Shown here: positions 1-5,013 of the stretch, piece after piece
Layout of the letters: the number at the start of each line of letters is the position of its first letter
Position numbering within the stretch: the first letter of the stretch is position 1
Source of the DNA: JBEKEX01 sp050013615
Lineage (GTDB): Bacteria > Chloroflexota > Anaerolineae > Anaerolineales > Anaerolineaceae
Assembly: GCA_050013615.1 (NCBI GenBank)
Contig: JBEKEX010000189.1
Coordinates: forward strand, 1 to 5,013
Direction: 5' to 3'
DNA: 5,013 nucleotides
Program-made: the position numbers and the translations under genes
Notes under the pieces: generated by a model
Told to the model about the DNA's origin: nothing
What the model saw: only the letters and a program-made list of their open reading frames with translations
Databases searched by the model: none

Positions 1-1107
1 CACGCGCATGGATTCGGCCGAATCGGGGCCGCGCTGCCGGAGGGCGTCCAGGCGGCGCGGGCACAGGTAATTGGAGCGGCCTTTTAAAACGGTAGCCCTC
101 AAATCGAGCTGCAGCGCGTTGCGCAGGTCGGGGATGTCTTTGCTGATCAGTTGGTCTTGCAGGTTGATGGTGTTGGTTGAAATCACCACACGGGTATTGT
201 TCTTCATCGCCCACAAGGCGGCGGGGATCAGGTAAGCGAAGGATTTACCCGTGCCTGTGCCGGCCTCCACCATCAGGTGCTGGCTTTGTGAAAAGGCCAG
301 GGCTACCGAGCGCAGCATTTCGACCTGCTCGGGGCGCTGTTCGAAGTTCTCGAAGTATTTGGAGAATGGCCCGCCATGTTCCAACAGGGAAGCGACTTCA
401 TCCACATCGAGAGGTACCAATTCCCGGTTGGGAGTCAACGGCTGGGACAGGATGTCCGTCTTCCCGAAAAGATTGCTGTAATCCTGCAATGCGATGTGCT
501 TGGCTTCGATGGGTTGGCGCGAACGGGCACGCAGGATTTGGCTGAAGATCCACCAACCATCCCATTCCAGCGGTTCGCCCAGGCGCACGATTTCCGCAAT
601 CGTTTCGATGGGTAATTGCAGCGCTTTTTCGTAGAGCTTGAAATAGACGGCGTGGGTGAGGCGCGCATCGTCCAGGGCGCGGTGCACATTGAAGACCGGC
701 ACGCCCAAGGTCTGCGCCAGGGAGCCCAGGTTGTAGCGGCTGGCGGTGGGCAGCAGGATGGCGGCCATTTCATATGTGTCGGCGACATCATTGTTCTGGA
801 GGATGCCCTGACGTTGCAGGAATGACAGGTCGAAGTGGACATTCTGACCCAGGACGGGATCGTTGCCGACAAAATCGACTAATTGCTGGATAACCTCGCT
901 CAACACCGGTGCATTATGCACCATTTCATTGTTGATACCGGTCAATTGGGTGATCTCGGGCGGGATGGGGCGATTGGGGTTGAGCAGCGTGGACCACTCA
1001 GCCTCCACACGCTTTCCGTTGAACTTCACGGCCCCAATTTCGATGATGGCATCTTTTTGGGGGTCAAAACCGGTCGTTTCGGTGTCGATGGCAACCATGG
1101 AGGACAT
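1..1107 (-). CDS. dinG: DinG-family ATP-dependent helicase with N-terminal DEDDh 3'-5' exonuclease domain (N-terminal 369 residues; C-terminus beyond left edge)
   Basis: Read from the reverse strand, this frame stays open from an ATG at 1107 to the window edge. Residues 1-160 are a DnaQ-like exonuclease: motif I VAIDTETTG (D8, E10), motif II GQNVHFDL (D93) and motif III HRALDDA (H142, D147), so all five DEDDh catalytic residues are present. After a linker (about 160-250) the XPD/DinG-type superfamily 2 helicase begins: FEQRPEQ (about 255-261) resembles a Q motif, EAGTGTGKS (281-289) is Walker A, VVISTNTINLQDQL (307-320) is motif Ia, and KGRSNYLC ends at C349, expected to be the first cysteine of the iron-sulfur cluster. 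The DEAH box and C-terminal helicase motifs lie outside the window; family members with this fusion are usually over 800 residues. By family it would unwind DNA and trim 3' ends in repair or replication, in the cytoplasm. An in-frame ATG at 1098 is an alternative start, and one at 1152 looks too far upstream. No Shine-Dalgarno precedes any of them. Function at family level is sure; the exact start is not. Confidence 0.93.
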   Translation of the reverse strand, partial: MSSMVAIDTETTGFDPQKDAIIEIGAVKFNGKRVEAEWSTLLNPNRPIPPEITQLTGINNEMVHNAPVLSEVIQQLVDFVGNDPVLGQNVHFDLSFLQRQGILQNNDVADTYEMAAILLPTASRYNLGSLAQTLGVPVFNVHRALDDARLTHAVYFKLYEKALQLPIETIAEIVRLGEPLEWDGWWIFSQILRARSRQPIEAKHIALQDYSNLFGKTDILSQPLTPNRELVPLDVDEVASLLEHGGPFSKYFENFEQRPEQVEMLRSVALAFSQSQHLMVEAGTGTGKSFAYLIPAALWAMKNNTRVVISTNTINLQDQLISKDIPDLRNALQLDLRATVLKGRSNYLCPRRLDALRQRGPDSAESMRV

Positions 1108-1114
1108 GCAGGAG

Positions 1115-1120
1115 ATTATA
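1115..1120 (-). promoter_or_regulatory. Candidate -10 box (TATAAT) of the dinG gene, possibly giving a leaderless mRNA
   Basis: A perfect TATAAT consensus lies on the minus strand, with only 7 nt between it and the ATG at 1107. Transcription normally begins about 6-8 nt downstream of the -10 box, so the start could fall on or beside the A of the ATG. No Shine-Dalgarno is visible before that ATG, which fits a leaderless transcript. No good -35 (TTGACA-like) hexamer is seen 16-18 bp upstream, so the promoter call rests on the -10 match and its placement alone. Confidence 0.45.
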
Positions 1121-1192
1121 CCATTAGCCCTGCACCAACCGGATAACGCCATCAGCCAACCATGGTAATATTAAGAAGCTAGCATTTCGTTT

Positions 1193-1199
1193 GGGGAGG
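1193..1199 (+). promoter_or_regulatory. Ribosome binding site of the receiver gene; decides the start at 1206
   Basis: GGGGAGG sits 6 nt before the ATG at 1206, an ideal spacing. The in-frame TTG at 1191 overlaps this site and has no site of its own, so 1206 is preferred. Confidence 0.8.
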
Positions 1200-1205
1200 C
1201 GATCG

Positions 1206-1574
1206 ATGGGAAAACGGTGTTTGATCATCGAAGACGAACCGGTTATGCAGCATCTGATCTCGGCGATGGTATCGCATTGTGGTTTTGAGCCTCAAATAGC
1301 ATCCAATGCACAGCAGGCACTGCAATTGGCGCGGGAGGGAAATTTCGAGCTTGCGACTGTCGATTTGATGCTACCGGAGATTAGCGGCCTCGACCTGTTG
1401 CAGCAGTTCAAAGCCGACCCTCAATTGAAAGATGTGCCGATCATCATAGTCTCGGCTGCGGCCGACCAGGCAGAATGGGATACGGCGCGCCGGCTGGGCG
1501 CTTCGGCAATGCTAAAGAAACCTTTCACTCTTCAGGAAATGCGTGACGCAATTCAAAAAATCACCGGAGGATAA
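1206..1574 (+). CDS. Stand-alone response regulator receiver (CheY-like) protein
   Basis: This is a 122-residue single-domain protein. The sequence shows the receiver signature in order: the acidic pocket in CLIIEDEP (E9, D10), the phosphoacceptor aspartate in TVDLMLPEISG (D53), the switch serine in IIIVSAAA (S83), and the conserved lysine before proline in LKKPF (K105). The length is that of one receiver domain and nothing follows it, so there is no DNA-binding or enzymatic output domain. By family it would accept a phosphate from a histidine kinase and signal through protein-protein contact in the cytoplasm. No kinase is in the window, so partner and output are unknown. It ends 5 nt before the alpha-galactosidase gene and carries that gene's ribosome binding site in its last codons, so the two appear to form an operon. 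A weak AT-rich stretch at 1166-1174 (TAATATTAA) could be its -10 region, but I see no matching -35. Its regulation of the neighbour is only a possibility. Confidence 0.93.
   Translation: MGKRCLIIEDEPVMQHLISAMVSHCGFEPQIASNAQQALQLAREGNFELATVDLMLPEISGLDLLQQFKADPQLKDVPIIIVSAAADQAEWDTARRLGASAMLKKPFTLQEMRDAIQKITGG
1566..1570 (+). promoter_or_regulatory. Ribosome binding site of the alpha-galactosidase gene, inside the receiver gene's 3' end
   Basis: GGAGG forms part of the final two glycine codons of the upstream receiver gene and lies 9 nt before the ATG at 1580. Ribosomes finishing the upstream gene at 1574 would pass over this site, which suggests translational coupling. Confidence 0.75.
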
Positions 1575-1579
1575 AAAAC

Positions 1580-3907
1580 ATGGCAGTTTTGCAAAACAAG
1601 AACTATACCGTCGAGTTTGAAAAAGATGGTTCTTTCTCGGTCAATACGGCGATCCATTCGAAGCGGATTGTTGAAGGAGGCATCGCCAGTTTTTTCTATA
1701 CCATGAATCGCAAGTATTATCTGGGTTCGGGGAAAAACGCCGAATGCCGCGTGGCTTTGCCGTCCATGCAAGAAACTGCTGCCCAAGGCAAATTCCAACA
1801 AATCGAGGCGACCTATCCGCCGGACGAAAACGAGGTGTCGCTACGGCTGACTTACGCTTTGTTGGAGGAAGCGCCCTTGTTTATGTGGAAGATGACTGTT
1901 GAAAATGGTGGGGACAATCCCATTGATATCGATCGCCTGGTTTTACTGGCAGCCTCCAAGCTCGATCTTGGCTTCAACCTGGCGTTTTATGCCAATGGCT
2001 GGCAGAGCTGGGACTACACAGCGACTTATGGGGCTGATGAACCCATGCGACAGTCCCGCCTGGCATTCTTCCAGGGCCCGCAGTGGATCAATCCAGGCAC
2101 ACCCACGCCGCGCAAGGCCGGCGAATATGCCAGTGATTTCTTTGGTGTCATTGGCGACCGGACTGAGCGTAGGGGGGTTTTGCTTGGATTTCTTTCGCAA
2201 AAGCAGCATTTCGGCACACTTAAAGCGGTTCTAAAAGGTAACCCGGCTGCGTATTTGTGGGCTAATGGGGATAATGCTCGCCTGAAACCGGGCAAGTCGA
2301 TCGAGACTGATTGGGCGGTTCTGGACGCGATCAACATAGATGACCCGGACCCGTTGGGGGTTTTTGTGGAAGCCGTGGCGCGTGAAAACGCTGTCCACCT
2401 GCCGGAAAAGAAACCCAGCGGTTGGTGTTCCTGGTACGAGTTTTACACCCATATTTCGGAAGAAAAGATCAATGCCAACTTGAAGACCGTGGTAGATGCC
2501 AGAGATCACTTGCCTTTGGACGTGGTGCAGATCGATGATGGGTTCGAAAGCCAGATCGGTGATTGGTTGACCTTCAAGCGTGAGTTTCCTCATGGGGTTG
2601 CCCCCTTGGCCAAGGTTATTAGTGAAAACGGATATGTGCCGGGGTTGTGGTTGGCGCCGTTCATTGTGCACCCAAATTCAAAATTGATTAAGGACCATCC
2701 AGATTGGATGCTGCGTGGCTATCATCAAAGGTTCGCCAATACCGGCTTCAACTGGAACAAATTCACCACGGTCTTGGATCTTACCGTCCCGGCAGCGTTG
2801 GATTATGCCTGCCAGGTGGTTAAAACTGCGGCTGAAGAATGGGGTTTTCCCTACTTGAAACTGGATTTCCTCTATGCGGCGGCGGTGGCCGGAAAATATC
2901 ATGATCCGACTCGCACGCGCGCCCAGGTGCTGCGCCAGGGGATGGAAGCCATCCGCAAGGCAGTTGGTGAGAAAACCTTTTTGCTCGGCTGCGGCGCGCC
3001 GTTGGGATCAATGGTGGGGCTGGTGGATGCCATGCGCATCGGCGAAGACGTCAGCGGGGAATGGCTGCCAGCTTTTGGCGGTCTGCGCCAGATCTTCAAG
3101 GATGAACCCAACATGCCGGCGGCCAAGAATGCGATCCAGAATACGCTAACGCGCACCGCTTTGCATCGCCGGTGGTGGCTCAACGACCCCGACTGTTTGT
3201 TGGTGCGCAGCAAGATGGCGTTGACGCTTCCGGAAGTGTATTCACTGGCCAGCGCTATTGCGATGTCGGGCGGCATGGTGTTGCTTTCTGACAATCTGCC
3301 GGCGTTGGAGCCCGATAGACTGCGCATAGCTGAAACTTTATTGCCGCCGCTCGACCAACGCCCGCAGGTGATGGATTGGTTTGACCGGCAGACACCTGCC
3401 TTGCTGCGACAGGATTTGACCGGTGCGACCGGCTCGTGGCAATTGATCGCCTTGTTCAATTGGGATGAGCAGGATGCCGATCTAGCTTTTTCGGCCAAAC
3501 GATTCAATTTGCCCGAGGAGGATTATTGGCTGCGGTCTTTCTGGGATGGAAAAGTATATTTTGCCGCACAGGGACAGGAAACGATTTTCCAGGACGTTCC
3601 GCCCCATGGAGTTGTCCTATTGTCGTTGCGGACGGCGAAAACAGGCGAGGTGTTGTACTTGGGCAGTGACTTGCACTTTACCCAGGGGACGGAAGTTACT
3701 CGGTGGCAGATTACCCCCAAACAGTTGAACCTGCGACTGGAGTTGCCGCGGGTCTGTCAGGGGATGGTCGAATTGCTGCTGCCGGCAGAGCCGCGCCGGG
3801 CGCACCTGGATGACAAAGAGATCACATGGAAGGCGATAGGGAAAGGAAGATATCTTTTCCCGGTGAGCGTGGATCGCCAGGCAGAGTTAAAGATCGAGTT
3901 TCGATAA
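1580..3907 (+). CDS. Alpha-galactosidase, glycoside hydrolase family 36 (clan GH-D)
   Basis: This complete 775-residue protein matches the GH36 layout. Residues about 1-270 are an N-terminal beta-sandwich, including NGWQSW (139-144), typical of the family. About 275-600 is the catalytic (beta/alpha)8 barrel, and the rest is a C-terminal beta domain. Barrel landmarks are GWCSWYEF (281-288), VVQIDDG (315-321), GLWLAPF (355-361), YLKLDF (425-430) with D429 as the expected nucleophile, LLGCGAPLGS (468-477), RIGEDVSGEW (486-495) with D490 as the expected acid/base, and WWLNDPDCLLVR (532-543). The 61-residue spacing of the two aspartates is close to that of characterised retaining GH36 enzymes. By family it hydrolyses terminal alpha-1,6-galactosides such as melibiose or raffinose. 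The KLDF nucleophile motif is not the KWDMNR form of classical bacterial enzymes and points to the branch nearer archaeal, Thermotoga and plant-type members, so the substrate is less certain; a related alpha-glycosidase or transglycosylase activity is possible. There is no signal peptide, so it is probably cytoplasmic and would need imported sugar. It is the second gene of an apparent operon with the receiver protein and ends before a strong hairpin. Confidence 0.93.
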   Translation: MAVLQNKNYTVEFEKDGSFSVNTAIHSKRIVEGGIASFFYTMNRKYYLGSGKNAECRVALPSMQETAAQGKFQQIEATYPPDENEVSLRLTYALLEEAPLFMWKMTVENGGDNPIDIDRLVLLAASKLDLGFNLAFYANGWQSWDYTATYGADEPMRQSRLAFFQGPQWINPGTPTPRKAGEYASDFFGVIGDRTERRGVLLGFLSQKQHFGTLKAVLKGNPAAYLWANGDNARLKPGKSIETDWAVLDAINIDDPDPLGVFVEAVARENAVHLPEKKPSGWCSWYEFYTHISEEKINANLKTVVDARDHLPLDVVQIDDGFESQIGDWLTFKREFPHGVAPLAKVISENGYVPGLWLAPFIVHPNSKLIKDHPDWMLRGYHQRFANTGFNWNKFTTVLDLTVPAALDYACQVVKTAAEEWGFPYLKLDFLYAAAVAGKYHDPTRTRAQVLRQGMEAIRKAVGEKTFLLGCGAPLGSMVGLVDAMRIGEDVSGEWLPAFGGLRQIFKDEPNMPAAKNAIQNTLTRTALHRRWWLNDPDCLLVRSKMALTLPEVYSLASAIAMSGGMVLLSDNLPALEPDRLRIAETLLPPLDQRPQVMDWFDRQTPALLRQDLTGATGSWQLIALFNWDEQDADLAFSAKRFNLPEEDYWLRSFWDGKVYFAAQGQETIFQDVPPHGVVLLSLRTAKTGEVLYLGSDLHFTQGTEVTRWQITPKQLNLRLELPRVCQGMVELLLPAEPRRAHLDDKEITWKAIGKGRYLFPVSVDRQAELKIEFR

Positions 3908-3939
3908 ATCAAGCGACTTTCATGCTGTAGAAGGAATAA

Positions 3940-3972
3940 AAGCAACAGGCCGGGGTACCCGGCCTGTTGCTT
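3940..3972. terminator. Strong hairpin between convergent genes, probable bidirectional terminator
   Basis: A perfect 15-bp inverted repeat (arms 3940-3954 and 3958-3972, mostly G/C) closes on a 3-nt loop, GTA. On the minus strand the stem ends in TT and continues TTATTCC, giving a T-rich tail that suits termination of the DUF4349 gene, whose stop is at 3982. On the plus strand the stem also ends in TT, but the next T run comes about 11 nt later (3984-3989), so intrinsic termination of the galactosidase transcript is plausible but weaker. Its position, 32 nt after one stop and 9 nt beyond the other, is what a shared terminator needs. Confidence 0.85.
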
Positions 3973-3981
3973 CTCGTATGT

Positions 3982-4962
3982 CTATTTTTCTGGAGGAGCA
4001 TCCTTTGAGGGTGAGGTCAGATGCAAGCCTTTCCAGGTCCAGCCTTTCTTTTTCATCGAGCGCCAGGTAAACCAGAGCGGCAGACCCAGCACAACCAGAA
4101 TGGGCAGGCAGAACAGGCCAAACCAGATTATGACACTGGCAAACCATTGAGCAAAGTTGATCAGGGCCTGGACGGCATCCCGCGCGATGCCCTGGGGCTG
4201 CCAGCCGGCAACCGTTACCGGTTGGATGGCGACTTTTGCCTGGATGCTGACCGCAATGGCAGAGAATTGCGCCGATTCGGTATAGTATTTGATCTGGCCT
4301 TGAAGCAAATCGATCTGCTCCTGGACGGTCATCAACTGGTTGAAGACCTTCATCGTGTCATCGGTGCTCTTGGCCTGGCTCAAGAATTCATTCAGCTTGT
4401 CGGCTGCACTTTGGTAGTTGCGCAGCCTGGACTGCAGATCGACCACTGTGCCGGTCACATCCTGGCCGGTGATGTTTTCATTCTGGATATCTTTCTTGGG
4501 ATCGCTCACCAGGGCACGGATCTGATCCATTGCCTTGTCAAGCTGGCCCACCGGCACACGGACAGTGATATCGACTTGGGAGTAATCATTGCCCGCCGCT
4601 GTACTATACTGGCTTTCGCTGGAGGTCACCACGTACCCACCCAGACCAGTGGTCATGTTTTCCACCTGGATCATGGCAGAATGAGGATCGTCCACGACGA
4701 TGGAAATGTTGGCGTTTTTGATCACCAATTGGTCGGCTGAAGTGCCGCCGGTCGTTGCTGAAGCACCGGAACTGCTGTTCGCGGCAAAGGACTCCGCAGA
4801 TTGAGCTGCTGGAAGTGCTGGGGCAGACACTACTGATTTTCCTGCCGCACTGTCGGAATTGACGGCGCTGCGTATTGGTGCAGCAGTGGGTGCTTGAGCC
4901 GAACTACAGGCGGCCAACACTAATAAAAGAACAGCTAGGAAAACTGCAACTCGGGTCTTCAT
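3982..4962 (-). CDS. DUF4349 domain-containing lipoprotein with C-terminal transmembrane segment
   Basis: This encodes 326 residues from the ATG at 4962, or 327 from the adjacent ATG at 4965; residue numbers here use the longer form. An N-terminal lipoprotein signal has a positive K3/R5, a hydrophobic core (6-17) and the lipobox LAAC with C20 as the lipidated cysteine. Residues 21-77 are a low-complexity Ala/Ser/Thr/Pro spacer. The DUF4349 region starts at about 79 (LVIKNANISIVVDDP), with a GGYVVTSSES stretch, an ITVRVPVGQLDKAMDQI segment, and a probable helical hairpin or coiled coil at about 178-235 (LQSRLRNYQSAADKL and VQEQIDLLQGQIKYY). A hydrophobic segment follows at about 274-301, then a basic stop (RSMKKK) and a short, presumably cytoplasmic, tail. 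The bulk is therefore expected outside the membrane. The function of DUF4349 proteins is not established; the periplasmic-adaptor-like helical hairpin hints at a scaffold or envelope role, which is inference. It converges on the galactosidase gene and shares its terminator. No convincing promoter is visible in the 40 bases left upstream. Confidence 0.9.
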   Translation of the reverse strand: MKTRVAVFLAVLLLVLAACSSAQAPTAAPIRSAVNSDSAAGKSVVSAPALPAAQSAESFAANSSSGASATTGGTSADQLVIKNANISIVVDDPHSAMIQVENMTTGLGGYVVTSSESQYSTAAGNDYSQVDITVRVPVGQLDKAMDQIRALVSDPKKDIQNENITGQDVTGTVVDLQSRLRNYQSAADKLNEFLSQAKSTDDTMKVFNQLMTVQEQIDLLQGQIKYYTESAQFSAIAVSIQAKVAIQPVTVAGWQPQGIARDAVQALINFAQWFASVIIWFGLFCLPILVVLGLPLWFTWRSMKKKGWTWKGLHLTSPSKDAPPEK

Positions 4963-4967
4963 CATCT

Positions 4968-4974
4968 CCTCCTT
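4968..4974 (-). promoter_or_regulatory. Ribosome binding site of the DUF4349 gene; favours the second of two tandem ATGs
   Basis: AAGGAGG on the minus strand is a full Shine-Dalgarno match. It lies 2 nt before the ATG at 4965 and 5 nt before the ATG at 4962. The longer spacing is closer to optimum, so 4962 is the more likely initiator, though the two products differ by one methionine only. Confidence 0.75.
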
Positions 4975-5013
4975 ATGAAAATACTTTTTCGTTCTTGCAG
5001 ATAAGACGAAGAT

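Noticed and set aside
1..1107. The helicase reading frame ending at the window edge as a possible truncated pseudogene
   Set aside because: The frame is open to base 1 with no stop or frameshift and all motifs expected so far are intact, so the truncation is only that of the window.
1092..1165. Direct 9-base repeat CAACCATGG at 1092-1100 and 1157-1165, plus short palindromes ACCATGGT (1159-1166) and TAATATTA (1166-1173) in the divergent intergenic region
   Set aside because: One repeat copy is within the helicase coding sequence, only two copies exist here, and palindromes this short are expected by chance; not enough to call an operator.
177..1168. Several open frames of 69-145 codons on both strands, including 435-872 on the minus strand
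   Set aside because: The continuous minus-strand frame 1107 to 1 encodes unmistakable exonuclease and helicase motifs across the whole stretch, so these are out-of-frame shadows.
1191..1205. TTG start at 1191, extending the receiver protein by five residues
   Set aside because: The TTG overlaps the GGGGAGG ribosome binding site used by the ATG at 1206, and receiver domains normally begin a few residues before the IIEDE motif, as the ATG start gives.
2899..3507. Minus-strand open frame of 202 codons inside the alpha-galactosidase gene
   Set aside because: It overlaps conserved catalytic motifs of the GH36 protein, and its Ser/Arg-rich translation resembles no family; it is a shadow of the real gene.
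4021..4740. Long open frame of 239 codons on the plus strand, opposite the DUF4349 gene
   Set aside because: It lies wholly antisense to a gene with a clear lipobox, family domain and Shine-Dalgarno site; its translation shows no recognisable domain and it has no good ribosome binding site.

Overview
The window looks like ordinary bacterial chromosome with moderately high GC. It holds one 5'-truncated and three complete protein-coding genes, tightly packed, with no RNA genes, mobile elements or CRISPR array that I can see. A DinG-type helicase fused to an N-terminal DEDDh exonuclease and a DUF4349 lipoprotein with long alanine/serine-rich spacer would fit a Chloroflexota (Anaerolineae-like) genome or a Firmicutes relative. 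That assignment is an inference from gene architecture, not from a marker gene.

Layout. Positions 1-1107 (minus strand) carry the first 369 codons of the exonuclease-helicase; the gene runs off the left edge. A short divergent intergenic region (1108-1205) separates it from a plus-strand pair: a stand-alone response-regulator receiver protein (1206-1574) and, 5 nt later, a GH36 family alpha-galactosidase (1580-3907). The ribosome binding site of the second gene lies inside the last codons of the first, so the two are almost certainly cotranscribed. A strong perfect hairpin (3940-3972) sits between the convergent ends of the galactosidase gene and the last gene. That gene (3982-4962/4965, minus strand) encodes a DUF4349 lipoprotein with a C-terminal transmembrane segment. 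Its upstream region is cut by the right edge of the window.

How the genes relate. The helicase belongs to DNA repair and metabolism, the galactosidase to cytoplasmic alpha-galactoside breakdown, and the lipoprotein to the cell envelope; I see no pathway joining all three. The one suggestive association is the receiver-only protein in an apparent two-gene operon with the galactosidase, with no histidine kinase, transporter or DNA-binding regulator in the window. I found no convincing new biological system. The points most worth a second look are the receiver/GH36 coupling, a possible leaderless promoter of the helicase gene, and the apparent double membrane anchoring of the DUF4349 protein.
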